Below are positions 8,842-17,593 of a stretch of 64,000 bases of DNA, piece by piece. Under the pieces are notes generated by a model. That model was not told the origin of the DNA and ran no database searches. It saw nothing but the letters and a program-made list of their open reading frames with translations. Position 1 is the first letter of the stretch; every line of letters starts with the position of its first letter. The DNA is from Terriglobia bacterium (GTDB lineage Bacteria > Acidobacteriota > Terriglobia > JAIQFV01), in contig JAQUPQ010000013.1 of assembly GCA_028716525.1 (NCBI GenBank), positions 1 through 64,000 of the forward strand, written 5' to 3'. The position numbers were made by a program, and so were the translations under genes.

Positions 8842-10743
8842 ATGACCCAATTCGTGGAAGTTCGCAAGCCCGCCATTTCGCCGGAACAGCGCGCGGAAAT
8901 CGCCTTGATGATGGAGCAGATCGCGCGTTTGGATCGGGGAGAGTTGCCGGCCGACGATTTCAAAAAGTTTCGTCTGGAAAACGGCATCTATGGCATTCGC
9001 GGTTCGGCTGATGAGCACATGGTGCGCATCAAAGTGCGCTTCGGAAAACTGACGGCCGATCAGCTGGACGCCCTCGCCGACATCGGAGAAACCTTCACAC
9101 CCAACCGCAAGGCCCACATCACCACGCGCCAGGACATCCAGTTCCATTACGTCAAGCGCAGAAATCTGGCGGCGGTTTTGACACGTTTGGCGGAAGCGGG
9201 GCTGACCACGCGCGAGGCCTGCGGCAACACCGTGCGCAACGTCACCGCCTGTCCGTTCTCGGGAATTTCTCGCTCGGAAGTTTTCGATGTGCGCCCCTAT
9301 GCCGACGCGCTGTCGTGGTATTTCTTGCGCAATCCGCTGAATCAGAATTTGCCCCGCAAATTCAAGTTCGCTTTTGAAGGTTGCACGGAAGATCATGCCC
9401 GCACCGCCATACACGATTTCGGCGTCGTGGCCGCGATTCGCGAGAGAGATGGACTCACCGAGCGCGGCTTCCATGTTTATCTGGGAGGCGGTTTGGGCGC
9501 CCAACCGGCTTCGGCCCGACTTTTGGAAGAATTTACGCCCGAGCGATTATTGATCCCGACGGCAGAAGCGGTGCTGCGCGTGTTTGATCGTTTTGGAGAG
9601 CGCCGCGAAGATCGTTCCCACCGAATGCGGGCGCGCTTGAAATATTTGATCCGCGAGTGGGGCTGGGATAAATTTCAGCAGGCTGTTTTGAAGGAGCGCG
9701 GCCTGGCCGAACTGATGCATTCCGGCCGCTCGCCCGTCCAATTCAATACGGAAGAAGAACGCGCGCCCTTCGATTCCGTCGACATCAGCCGGCTGATCAG
9801 CGACAGCCTTTCCAGCCAGACATTTCGAAACGTCCAAAGTCAATCTGGAAAATCATGGATGGAACGGCAGGAAAGTTTTGCCCAGTGGTTTGCCTCCAAT
9901 GTGGTTCCTCAGAAACAGGCGGGCTGGAGCGCCGTCATCGTTCGGGCTCCCTTGGGCGATTTGACGACGGATGAACTGCGTCACGTGGCAGGCATCGCCC
10001 GCAAATACTGCGGCGGGCGCCTGCAATCGACCATTTCACAAAATCTTCTGCTGCGTTGGATCCCCAACGCTGCGGTGCGGCCGGTTTTCGATGCCCTGAG
10101 CCGGGCGGGTCTTGCTGAAAGCGGAGCGCATCAGTTGGCTGACATCACGCGTTGCCCCGGCGCCGACACCTGCCAAATCGCCATCACGCACGCCCGCGGC
10201 CTGGCCGAAGCCCTGGCGCCGATCGTTGAAAACGGGTTGGGCGAATTTCCGGAATTGCAACAGCTTTCCATCAAGATTTCCGGGTGCATGAATTCCTGCG
10301 GTCAACACCACATCGCCGACATCGGATTCTACGGAGCCAGCGAGAATGTCCTCGGACACGAACTTCCCAAGTACGTGGTGCTGCTGGGCGGACGAACCCG
10401 GGAAGGCTTGGCGGAGTTCGGAGTGCCCATCGCGCAAATTCCGGCACGCCGTGCTCCTGAGGCGCTCAAAGAAATTCTCCTGTACTACCGCGCCCACAAA
10501 AAGGATGCGGAGCTGTTCCGGGATTTTGTCGACCGCCTGGGGAAGGATGTGTTCCGCCGGCTTCTGGCGAAATATCAGGAGGTTTCCTCTTACGAGCAAA
10601 CACCGCACCTCTTTAGAGATTTGGGTGTCGACGAGGATTTCTCTGTGACGCTGGGCGTCGGGGAGTGCGCCGGCGGTTCGACAGCTGACGCCGGTCCGAT
10701 AGCAGTCGCGACAGCGCGGGTGGCAACTTCCGCGAGAACCTGA
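8842..10743 (+). CDS. Ferredoxin-type sulfite/nitrite reductase (siroheme and 4Fe-4S)
   Basis: Six-electron reductase of sulfite to sulfide or nitrite to ammonia, using siroheme coupled to a 4Fe-4S cluster. The ATG at 8842 gives 633 residues; upstream extension would run into the terminator. Two ferredoxin-like half-domains and two siroheme-binding repeats are expected. The cluster ligands are clear: C438 and C444 in TRCPGADTC, C482 and C486 in SGCMNSCG. The region ITTRQDIQFHYV near residue 95 carries siroheme/substrate arginines. The C-terminal tail has a GVGECAG motif and a loose Ala/Thr-rich end. Siroheme genes follow directly. Sequence alone does not choose between sulfite and nitrite. 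Confidence 0.9.
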   Translation: MTQFVEVRKPAISPEQRAEIALMMEQIARLDRGELPADDFKKFRLENGIYGIRGSADEHMVRIKVRFGKLTADQLDALADIGETFTPNRKAHITTRQDIQFHYVKRRNLAAVLTRLAEAGLTTREACGNTVRNVTACPFSGISRSEVFDVRPYADALSWYFLRNPLNQNLPRKFKFAFEGCTEDHARTAIHDFGVVAAIRERDGLTERGFHVYLGGGLGAQPASARLLEEFTPERLLIPTAEAVLRVFDRFGERREDRSHRMRARLKYLIREWGWDKFQQAVLKERGLAELMHSGRSPVQFNTEEERAPFDSVDISRLISDSLSSQTFRNVQSQSGKSWMERQESFAQWFASNVVPQKQAGWSAVIVRAPLGDLTTDELRHVAGIARKYCGGRLQSTISQNLLLRWIPNAAVRPVFDALSRAGLAESGAHQLADITRCPGADTCQIAITHARGLAEALAPIVENGLGEFPELQQLSIKISGCMNSCGQHHIADIGFYGASENVLGHELPKYVVLLGGRTREGLAEFGVPIAQIPARRAPEALKEILLYYRAHKKDAELFRDFVDRLGKDVFRRLLAKYQEVSSYEQTPHLFRDLGVDEDFSVTLGVGECAGGSTADAGPIAVATARVATSART

Positions 10744-10797
10744 AAATATATTTTGGGTGCGCAAAAAGGGAAAATAAGCGCACGGAGGAGTAATTCA

Positions 10798-11376
10798 TTG
10801 AGTAAGTTGTTTCCGATTTTTCTCAAGCTCCAAGGCCGGCGAGCTCTGGTTGTGGGCGGTGGAACCATGGCTGCCCTCCGCGTAAAACAGCTAATTGCCG
10901 CGGAGGCCCAAGTGACCGTGATTGCACCCACACTCGGGTCGGCCATGGCAAAGTTCTCAGAAGCGAAACAGATGAAGATCCATTCAAAAAAATTCGAACC
11001 CGCCGATCTTACACGCGAATATTTTCTTGCGATTGCCGCTACCGACGATACTGACGTGAACGCCGCCGTCGCGGCGCAGGCGGAACGGTTGGGCATTCTG
11101 TACAACGCGGTCGACGACATCGAGCATTCCAGTTTCTACACGCCTTCGGTGGTCGAGCGCGGAGATCTGCTCATCGCCATTTCAACCAACGGTCACAGCC
11201 CGGTGCTGGCGCGGCGACTGCGTCAGGAATTTGAACAGGCGCTGCCAACGGAGTTCGGCGCCTGGGTTCAAGAACTGGGCCGGCTTCGCAAGAAATTGAA
11301 GCAGGAGATTCCGCACCAGCTGGAGGCGCGCAAAGCCATCATTGAAGAAGTCATCGAACGGACGGTACGGAAATGA
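10798..11376 (+). CDS. Precorrin-2 dehydrogenase (CysG N-terminal / SirC type)
   Basis: NAD-dependent dehydrogenase that turns precorrin-2 into sirohydrochlorin, the second siroheme step. TTG 10798 is the preferred start: GGAGGAG ends eight bases before it. It gives 192 residues beginning LSKLFPIFLKLQGRRALVVGGG. The Rossmann motif GGGTMAALRV lies near residues 20-29, and NAVDDIEHSSFYTPSVVERGDL is the usual dimerisation/active-site stretch. Length matches stand-alone SirC/YlnF proteins rather than the trifunctional CysG. It sits between the reductase and the uroporphyrinogen methyltransferase gene. The iron-inserting chelatase is not seen nearby; some members of this family also perform that step. 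Confidence 0.88.
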   Translation: MSKLFPIFLKLQGRRALVVGGGTMAALRVKQLIAAEAQVTVIAPTLGSAMAKFSEAKQMKIHSKKFEPADLTREYFLAIAATDDTDVNAAVAAQAERLGILYNAVDDIEHSSFYTPSVVERGDLLIAISTNGHSPVLARRLRQEFEQALPTEFGAWVQELGRLRKKLKQEIPHQLEARKAIIEEVIERTVRK

Positions 11377-11737
11377 GGGGGAAAGAGACGAGCACCCGGC
11401 GAATGAGAGGTCAAGAAATGTATGGCTGGAAGAACTTTGGCCAGAAAAGGTGGACGCCGCAGAATGGCTTTTTGAGGATTGGTTCAACAGGACGGATTCA
11501 AGAAGGCGGCTCCAGCCGGGGCGCTTTTTTCTGGACTGTTCTTCATGGGCGCCGTTCGTTCCTTCGGCCCCGGACATTTCCGGTTCCGATTTTTCTCAGA
11601 CCCGGCGACAGGGGCCGCGGTTTCATTGGCGGGCCCCGATTCATCGGAGCTGATTTTCTCAGCCCGCCCCTTCAGGGGCGGGAAGAGAGGGACCCAATAA
11701 GCTTTCAATCAACCCCATTGATGGGGTGAAATAACTG
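11377..11737. other. Gap with short palindromes, no gene supported
   Basis: 361 bases between the dehydrogenase and cobA genes. Open frames exist but are Arg/Gly/Pro-rich and lack a convincing start. Two clean palindromes are present: 11663-11682 (CCCGCCCC, TTCA loop, GGGGCGGG) and 11712-11727 (ACCCCAT, TG, ATGGGGT), the second ending just before the cobA start. Neither has a T tract, so they look like members of the repeat family described at 12757 rather than terminators. Confidence 0.5.
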
Positions 11738-12607
11738 ATGAGTCAAAACACAACAGGAAAAGTATTCATCGTGGGCGCCGGACCCGGCGCCAAGGATCTC
11801 ATCACGCTGAAAGGCCTGCGGGCACTGCGCCAAGCCGACGTGATCCTTTACGATGCGTTGGTGAATCCGGAGCTTCTCGACGAAGCTCCGGCAGAGGCCG
11901 AGAAAATCTTCGTGGGCAAGCGCTGCGGACGTCACGCCATGGAGCAACGTGAGATCAATCGCGAGATCGTGGCCCAAGCGCTTCGGGGCAAGTGCGTGGT
12001 GCGGTTGAAGGGAGGAGATCCGCTGCTGTTTGGGCGCGGGGGCGAGGAGGCGCTGGCCTGTGAGGATTCGGGGATAGGATTCGAAATCATTCCCGGCGTC
12101 TCCTCCGCCTTGGGTGCCGCGGCTTACGCGGGTATTCCACTCACGCATCGGGGCGTGGCCGGGTCTGTGGCATTCGTGACCGCCAGCCTGATGGAAACAT
12201 CAACGAGCCGTGCCGATTTCAACGACCCTGCGGCAACAAAGCTGAAAGATCTTGCGAAAACAGTCGACACGCTGGTGATTCTTATGGGAGGACGAAAACT
12301 GCGCGCCGTGGCGGAAGGGCTTGTTGATGCCGGGCTTTCGCCGCTCACGTCCGTGGCCGTGATCAGCCAAGCATCGATGGAAACCCAGCGGACGGTGTTG
12401 GGAACACTTGAAAACATCTCCGAGCGGGTTGAACAGAAACAGCTGGCTTCGCCAACGTTGATCATCGTCGGCGCCGTCACACAATTCAGTGCGGCGTTGA
12501 GTTGGTTTGAGAAAAAGCTTACCGCAGAGACGCAGAGATCGCCGGGTAGCGCTGAGGAAGAACATGTTGGACAACACACAACACAAGCACAGAACCGGTC
12601 CCGATGA
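11738..12607 (+). CDS. cobA: Uroporphyrinogen-III C-methyltransferase (SUMT)
   Basis: SAM-dependent methyltransferase that makes precorrin-2 from uroporphyrinogen III, the branch point from heme to siroheme. The protein has 289 residues. Family motifs are VGAGPGAKDLITLKGLRAL near the N-terminus, VVRLKGGDPLLFGRGGEE near residues 87-104, and IPGVSSALGAAAYAGIPLTHRG. The core ends at about residue 261 (ALSWFEKKL). The last 28 residues are encoded partly by a copy of an intergenic repeat (12521-12542) and have no expected role, so the natural stop has probably been displaced. With the two preceding genes it forms a siroheme-supply unit for the reductase. Confidence 0.92.
   Translation: MSQNTTGKVFIVGAGPGAKDLITLKGLRALRQADVILYDALVNPELLDEAPAEAEKIFVGKRCGRHAMEQREINREIVAQALRGKCVVRLKGGDPLLFGRGGEEALACEDSGIGFEIIPGVSSALGAAAYAGIPLTHRGVAGSVAFVTASLMETSTSRADFNDPAATKLKDLAKTVDTLVILMGGRKLRAVAEGLVDAGLSPLTSVAVISQASMETQRTVLGTLENISERVEQKQLASPTLIIVGAVTQFSAALSWFEKKLTAETQRSPGSAEEEHVGQHTTQAQNRSR
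12521..12542 (+). repeat. Partial copy of the CGCAGAGA-type repeat inside cobA
   Basis: The start (ACCGCAGAGACG) and end (CGCAGAGATCGC) of this stretch both recur on the minus strand of the right arm of the element at 63257-63377, where about eight extra bases lie between them. Here it is translated as part of the cobA tail. Confidence 0.6.
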
Positions 12608-12951
12608 ATTCTCCATTCCAAAAATCGAGGTAACAATAAACCCATTCGCGGCATTGTTGTTCACCAGGATCCCCGCGGGGTCATCCAATATGTCACCCCA
12701 TGAATGGGGCTGGCTGCGACAAGAATCTATCTATCTTCATTTTCGGCCTCATTCCAGCCCATGAATGGGCGGGCTGAGGGATGCAAGCCCCGTGAACGGG
12801 GCCGTACCAAGAATTCGTTAAGGGAGCCTGAACAGGGCTCGGCGCGGAAGGGTCCATACCTTAGGCCTAAACATTGTCTGCCAGACGGGCTGTAAAATCT
12901 TACAGCAATGCCGGACAGACTTGCGCTAGACTACGCCAAAGAATCAAAAAG
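12608..12951. other. Repeat-rich gap, no gene supported
   Basis: 344 bases between cobA and the CPBP protease gene. It holds palindromes at 12669-12681 (ATCCCCGCGGGGT) and 12696-12709 (CCCCATGAATGGGG), the 46-base repeat at 12757-12802, and a weaker stem near 12823-12840. Short open frames across it only translate these repeats. Confidence 0.55.
12757..12802. repeat. 46-base double-palindrome repeat, copy 1
   Basis: Two adjacent palindromes, GCCCATGAATGGGC (12757-12770) and GCCCCGTGAACGGGGC (12787-12802), joined by a 16-base linker. The whole 46 bases recur identically at 13746-13791. Both palindromes share a TGAA centre, as do relatives at 11712 and 12696. They flank the CPBP gene on both sides. 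Confidence 0.85.
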
Positions 12952-13653
12952 ATGACGCATTCTGATATGACCAACACAGGCCATTCCCCGGTTCCCGCAC
13001 GGGATACGGCAGCGCTCTTGCGAGGTTTTGGTCCGCTCGGCGTGCTCGCAATCGTTGTCATCTTCGGAGGCGCGCTGGTGAGCCCGATTGTGAGTGCCCC
13101 GCTGGTGTTGTTGTGGGCCTGGATATCACGCACCTCGTGGCCGGACCTCGGCTTCACAAAGTCTCGCAGCTGGGCCCTGACAGTCGTCGGGGGTGTGGCT
13201 TTTGGAATAGCCCTGAAGCTCGCGATGAAAGCCCTTGTCATGCCGCTGTTGGGTGCTCCAGCGATCAACGAACGCTACCACTACTTGGCAGGCAACACGG
13301 CCGCGTTGCCGAGCTTCGTCTTGATGGTCCTGATCAGCGCCGGACTTGGCGAGGAGGTGTTCTTTCGAAGTTATATCTTCGAACGGCTTGGCAAGCTACT
13401 AGGCCGCGGCACGTGGGCCCTGACCTGCATGGTTGTGATCTCGGCTGGTTTTTTTGCTATCGCTCATTACCCTAATCAAAGACTCCCCGGTGTGGAACAG
13501 GCCGCCGTGGTGGGCGTGATATTCGGAGGAATCTTCGCGTGGCGACGGAATATTTGGGTGTTGATGGTGACCCATGCGGCCTTTGATCTCACCGCCATTG
13601 CGCTCATCTACTGGAATTGGGAAGAGCCGGTGGCGCACGCGCTCTTTCGGTAA
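12952..13653 (+). CDS. CPBP-family intramembrane metalloprotease
   Basis: Polytopic membrane protein of the CAAX-protease and bacteriocin-processing (CPBP/Abi) family. With ATG 12952 it has 233 residues and about six hydrophobic segments. The three family motifs are in order: EEVFFR (E134, E135, R139), FAIAH (H172) and HAAFD (H208). Earlier in-frame starts exist but add a basic, non-membrane stretch overlapping the repeat region. The gene stands alone between two copies of a 46-base repeat. The substrate is unknown; family members process prenylated or secreted peptides, or act in stress signalling. Confidence 0.85.
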   Translation: MTHSDMTNTGHSPVPARDTAALLRGFGPLGVLAIVVIFGGALVSPIVSAPLVLLWAWISRTSWPDLGFTKSRSWALTVVGGVAFGIALKLAMKALVMPLLGAPAINERYHYLAGNTAALPSFVLMVLISAGLGEEVFFRSYIFERLGKLLGRGTWALTCMVVISAGFFAIAHYPNQRLPGVEQAAVVGVIFGGIFAWRRNIWVLMVTHAAFDLTAIALIYWNWEEPVAHALFR

Positions 13654-13745
13654 CCCGCTTTTTGAGATGAACTTTGACCGGTTCATTGAGTTGGCTTGGT
13701 TCGACCCCACATAAAATATCTTCTTCCGCTGCGGTTCTTGAACCC

Positions 13746-13791
13746 GCCCATGAATGGGCGGGCTGAGGGATGCAAGCCCCGTGAACGGGGC
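13746..13791. repeat. 46-base double-palindrome repeat, copy 2
   Basis: Identical over 46 bases to 12757-12802, with unrelated sequence on both sides. It lies in the gap between the CPBP gene and the convergent NHLRC2-like gene. Confidence 0.85.
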
Positions 13792-13861
13792 TTGATTAGC
13801 AAGCCTCAAGAGAAATCAAGACCGCCGAACGAGCCGAATTCACGCGAAAGGGACGAGTCTT

Positions 13862-13877
13862 CCCCGATACATCGGGG
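13862..13877. repeat. CCCCGAT palindrome
   Basis: CCCCGAT, AC, ATCGGGG. The same arms occur at 16245-16262, and a close variant lies within the structured RNA at 8561-8576. It sits 17 bases after the stop of the NHLRC2-like gene (minus strand) and has no T tract. Confidence 0.6.
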
Positions 13878-13893
13878 CGAGGGTGACCCCCGC

Positions 13894-16050
13894 TCATTTC
13901 AAATCCACTTTGATGGGGACGATTGTTTCGGAAGAAGAGGCGGCGATGTCCAGCGGTTGAGTGAGGTTGAGGGATTTGATGTAGCACAAGCCCTGATTGT
14001 CCTCGCGGCAATAGTAAACCGTCATAGCCAGCTCCAGCGTGGTCTTGCCGTCGCGAGCCGGAGATTTGAATGGAATCGTCAGAGGCAGCGAGGCGTTTTT
14101 AAGAGAAGCTTTTTCCGCGCCGCCGGTAAACATCACGCTGTCCCCCTGAATTTTTTTCACCTGGTAACTGAGTGGCGCAATGGGATTCAGATGAAACCCT
14201 TCCGGGAATTTCAAATCCACAATTAATTTGGAGTCAGCGCCGGCCTTCACCGATTGGACGGCCAAGCGAGCGCGTACTGTGAACGGGGAATCCTCACTGC
14301 TTGATGCGGTGCCTCCGGATGCCAGTTCGTCGAATCCATAGAGCTGGAGGGTTGTGACCTGTTTGGTTTTGAGATCGGCCACGCGGATGGCGTGATTGTC
14401 GGTGTCGGCAATGTACAGCTTGTTGCCGGCGAATGAAAGTCCCCCGGGTTCATAGAATTGAGGATGCGACTCCGTTCCGACGCCCGGCTTGCCGTTTCCA
14501 AGGAGGGTACTGATCGACCGTTTTTCCGGATCGACGACGCGAATTTTGTGGTTGTAGGTGTCGGCAACGTAAACCTTCCCATTGTAATAAGCCACTCCCA
14601 GGGGATGTTGCAGGCGGGCCGCGGGATAAAGGCCGTCGATATCCCCGAATTCAAACAAGCCTTCTCCGATCAGGGTGTGCACTTGATTGGGGCGGCCGAG
14701 ATCGGCGTAGCGGACGGCGCTGGCTTCGCTGTCGGCAAAGAACAGGCGCTTGCCGTCGGTGGTGAGTCCGCTGGGCTGCGCCAGGGCCGCAAAGCTGAGG
14801 CCGGCATCTACAATGTTCTCCATGCCGCTCCCCGCAAACGGTTCTGCGGTTTTCTTTTGGGGATCAAACACCCACAATTGATGGCTGCCGGCATTGGCGA
14901 TGTAAATTTTTCCGTCGACCAGCGCCAGATCCCAGGGAGAATTCAGTGCCGTCGATGTCGCCGGCCCTCCGGCTTCTCCCCAAGAGGCTTGGTGTCCGGT
15001 TCCGGCGGCCGTTTCAACGGTGCGTTTTGCCAGATCGAGTTTTCGGATGGAATGATTTTCGGTGTCGGCGATCCACAGAATCTGCGCCGCCGCGTCGAAC
15101 GCCATGCCCTGAGGATGGTGAAACTGCGCCTGCGCGAAAGAACCGTCCACTCTCCCTTCGGCGCCGGATCCGGCGATGTCCAGCACGTTGCCGTCGAGCG
15201 TTGCTACCAGAATCCGGTTGTGGTTGGAATCCGAGATAAACAAGCGATTTGATTTTTCATCGGCAAGGATTTTTCCCGGGAACGAAAGAACCGAGGGCGG
15301 CTGCTTGTCTTTCTCGAGGGCCAAAGGCAGGGGTTTTTCGACGATTTTGTTTTCCGCTTTAAAGCGATTGACCAGAAAGCCTATGGCTTGATCAAGCACT
15401 TCAAAACTTCCCTCGCCGGGAACCTTTCCGACAATGTAACCGTCGGGATCAATCAGCACCAGGGTCGGCCAGGCATTCACGCCATAGGCTCGCCAGATGG
15501 CGAAGTTGGCGTCGTTCACCACCGGGTGGTGAATTTCGTAACGCAGAATGGCTTCGCGAATGTTCTGCGATTCTTTTTCGTTTTGAAATTTGGCGGAGTG
15601 AACGCCGATCACCGCCAGGTCGTTGTCGTATTTTTCTTCAAGCTTTCGGAGGGTGGGAATGACGTGCATGCAGTTGATGCAGCAGTAAGTCCAAAAATCA
15701 ACGAGGACCACCTTGCCGTGCAAATCCTTGATGGACAGCGGATGTTGAACGTTCAACCAGGCGACGCCGCCGGAAAAATCCGGGGCATGAACCGTTTGCT
15801 TGTATCCACTCATGACCTGCCTGACCTCCGAACCTCCTGGATCGCTCCAATCATCAAAATTGGGCACCTGACTGATCATGGCCGCGCCGCGTACCGATTC
15901 CACCAGGTGCTTGAAGGGTGACACCGCTAAAAGCGCCACCACCACGAGAGCCAACACGACACCCAGCCACACGCGGGAAGTCCATTTCTCCGCCTGTTTG
16001 AGACCGCGTCGTTGGACGCTTGGGTTCTTGTCCCCCATCAAGTGTGCCAT
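13894..16050 (-). CDS. NHLRC2-like protein: thioredoxin domain plus NHL beta-propeller
   Basis: Membrane-anchored thioredoxin-fold protein joined to an NHL propeller. Three close starts (16068, 16050, 16038) are possible; 16050 gives 718 residues, close to NHLRC2. Order: cytoplasmic head, transmembrane segment at about 27-43, thioredoxin domain with the typical WTYCCINCMH motif (C123, C124, C127), then NHL repeats at about 240-600 showing the recurring IADTENHSIRKLDL and VADTYNHKIRVVD pattern. The C-terminal beta-sandwich of about 110 residues contains YYCREDNQGLCYIKSL. The fold points to an extracytoplasmic redox role; the exact partner is unknown. It stands alone on the minus strand. Confidence 0.88.
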   Translation of the reverse strand: MAHLMGDKNPSVQRRGLKQAEKWTSRVWLGVVLALVVVALLAVSPFKHLVESVRGAAMISQVPNFDDWSDPGGSEVRQVMSGYKQTVHAPDFSGGVAWLNVQHPLSIKDLHGKVVLVDFWTYCCINCMHVIPTLRKLEEKYDNDLAVIGVHSAKFQNEKESQNIREAILRYEIHHPVVNDANFAIWRAYGVNAWPTLVLIDPDGYIVGKVPGEGSFEVLDQAIGFLVNRFKAENKIVEKPLPLALEKDKQPPSVLSFPGKILADEKSNRLFISDSNHNRILVATLDGNVLDIAGSGAEGRVDGSFAQAQFHHPQGMAFDAAAQILWIADTENHSIRKLDLAKRTVETAAGTGHQASWGEAGGPATSTALNSPWDLALVDGKIYIANAGSHQLWVFDPQKKTAEPFAGSGMENIVDAGLSFAALAQPSGLTTDGKRLFFADSEASAVRYADLGRPNQVHTLIGEGLFEFGDIDGLYPAARLQHPLGVAYYNGKVYVADTYNHKIRVVDPEKRSISTLLGNGKPGVGTESHPQFYEPGGLSFAGNKLYIADTDNHAIRVADLKTKQVTTLQLYGFDELASGGTASSSEDSPFTVRARLAVQSVKAGADSKLIVDLKFPEGFHLNPIAPLSYQVKKIQGDSVMFTGGAEKASLKNASLPLTIPFKSPARDGKTTLELAMTVYYCREDNQGLCYIKSLNLTQPLDIAASSSETIVPIKVDLK

Positions 16051-16416
16051 GTCAAAAGAGACAAGCATTTTGGCACAGGAGTCCGCAGTAGACAAACAAA
16101 TCAGGAAGTCGATTTGTAATATGTTGTCAATGTGGAAGGACGATCGGCTGGAGGGTGGAAAAGAGCAGCGGGTTCCTAGAACACAGCTTCGGTAGCGCCG
16201 GCGGTTCTTTATGCCGGCGGTTATCTGTCGCCCGGGTAGCGCTCGCCCCGATGGATCGGGGCCGGACCCCGCGGAAATCCGGGTCGATGGCACATCCGGG
16301 ATGCTCCGCTTTTTGGAGCATCCCGGCTACCAGGGCGATTTTCATTCCCTTGGGTGTGAACACAGTGCCTGACCAACTGCCCTAAAGTTTAAAGGCAGCC
16401 TGAAGAAGGGGGCGAA
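16051..16416. other. Gap with two strong palindromes, no gene supported
   Basis: Upstream region of the NHLRC2-like gene. It holds GCCCCGAT-GG-ATCGGGGC at 16245-16262 and a longer hairpin at 16296-16326, whose 12-base arms (CCGGGATGCTCC and its complement) flank a 7-base loop. Neither is followed by a T tract on either strand. A direct repeat GCCGGCGGTT occurs twice near 16198-16222. Confidence 0.55.
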
Positions 16417-16995
16417 TTACTTCAGCTTCGTCACAGTGACTTCCAGTTGATAGCGCTTCGTGCTGTTGGGATCGTCGATGCTGCTCAATAGCGTCGGCTT
16501 TCCCAAGGTCACCACGACTTGAGCGCTGGAGCGGATGTTCCGCGTCACCGGATTGGGGGCTGTTCCTCGAGCCTGCTCGGGAATGGCAAAGCTGCTGAAA
16601 TCGCCGTTGGTGTCGAGTGCCAGATCGTTTCCGACCAGGTGAAGGCGTGCGTCCAGGTTCAAGCCCACGTCCATATACTGCACGGAACGGGCGGTTCCAG
16701 ACATGGTTTCATACGGAACACGTGTTCCAATGCGCAAGCGGGCCCATTCGTCGGGAGACGCCATGACGGTATATTCACGCGAGTTCACTTTTTTTCCGTC
16801 TTCGAGTTCGTTCATCATGAAATCCAGACGATAAGAACTCGCGACGCGAAGCGGTTTAGGCTCCGGTGTGGACGCTTCCGGCTTATCGGCGGTCGATTTA
16901 TCGCTCTTCGCTCCTTTCGAATCTTGCGCCCAAGCAGTGGGGTTGAGGCTGACAAAGAACAATATTGCCACGAGCCATCTTGACCAGGTTTTCAT
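16417..16995 (-). CDS. Secreted protein of the sigma/anti-sigma operon, secretin-like fold suspected
   Basis: I do not recognise a named family. The ATG at 16995 has AAGGAG just upstream and opens a signal peptide (MKTWSRWLVAILFFVSLNPTAWAQ), giving 192 residues. A Lys/Pro/Thr-rich linker leads to a beta-rich domain with RLRIGTRVPYET, VQYMDVGLNLDARLHL and VVVTLGKPTLLSSIDDP. This order of strands resembles the C-terminal beta-domain of secretins, but the protein is far too short to form a pore. It is the third gene of an operon with an ECF sigma factor and a membrane anti-sigma, ten bases after the latter, so it may be part of the sensed or regulated envelope function. Confidence 0.75.
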   Translation of the reverse strand: MKTWSRWLVAILFFVSLNPTAWAQDSKGAKSDKSTADKPEASTPEPKPLRVASSYRLDFMMNELEDGKKVNSREYTVMASPDEWARLRIGTRVPYETMSGTARSVQYMDVGLNLDARLHLVGNDLALDTNGDFSSFAIPEQARGTAPNPVTRNIRSSAQVVVTLGKPTLLSSIDDPNSTKRYQLEVTVTKLK

Positions 16996-17005
16996 TGTCT
17001 TCTCC

Positions 17006-17593
17006 TTATCTATCCTTTTCATCAGAGGTAGGTTTTGAGTTTTCTGACAGGGGTTCGATCTTAATGTCTTCAATTTTCAAATCTTCCATAGGCTGATTCT
17101 GAATTTTGGCAAATTCCACGGCGGCATCGTGGTGTTGGTTGAGAAATTGGACCAACAGTTGTTCTTGCTCCGACAACGGCGTCGGAGATGGAAACTGCGC
17201 CAATCGTGGTTGAAACGAAGGTTTGTTGACGATGTTCTGTAGAGCCCTGACACGAATCGACCGCCCTGGAGGAATCGTTTTTTTCTGCGGTGCCATTGGG
17301 GGCTCGAGGGGAGTGACAGGAGAAGCCGGTTTTTCAAGAGCGGCTTGGGTGGAATGCTGCGGGATCTGCGGCCTGTGAATAAAAAATGCGAAGAGCACTG
17401 CAGCCGAGATCAGAGCTACCGATGCCGCGGCCCAAGCCCATCGTGGCCAAGTCCAAGCGGGTTTTTGACCTGCCAGATTCGCCAGAATACGGCGCTCCAA
17501 TCCCGGGCGCGGCTCCACGGGCGAGTGGTGCGCCAAACCTTCGTCGATTAATCCATCTGCTATTCGTTCTCTTTCTTCAGGATTCATGTTCAC
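17006..17593 (-). CDS. Probable membrane anti-sigma factor
   Basis: Likely anti-sigma partner of the ECF factor encoded just upstream. Its start overlaps the sigma gene's end by 17 bases, typical of such pairs. The 195-residue protein has a short acidic N-terminal region (possible sigma-binding part), one transmembrane segment near residues 52-70 (WAWAAASVALISAAVLFAFF), and a Pro-rich extracytoplasmic part. The latter continues into a charged tail with repeated IKIEDIKIEP-like sequence. No zinc HxxxCxxC motif is seen, so it would be a non-zinc anti-sigma. The assignment rests on context plus topology; no strong domain match is visible. Confidence 0.7.
   Translation of the reverse strand: MNMNPEERERIADGLIDEGLAHHSPVEPRPGLERRILANLAGQKPAWTWPRWAWAAASVALISAAVLFAFFIHRPQIPQHSTQAALEKPASPVTPLEPPMAPQKKTIPPGRSIRVRALQNIVNKPSFQPRLAQFPSPTPLSEQEQLLVQFLNQHHDAAVEFAKIQNQPMEDLKIEDIKIEPLSENSKPTSDEKDR

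Noticed and set aside
11373..11729. 118-codon frame between the siroheme genes
   Set aside because: Arg/Gly/Pro-rich, translates palindromes, and no Shine-Dalgarno sequence.
12704..12895. Short frame encoding PMNGRAEGCKPRERG-like peptide
   Set aside because: The same peptide is encoded by the 46-base repeat near 13750, so it is a translated repeat.
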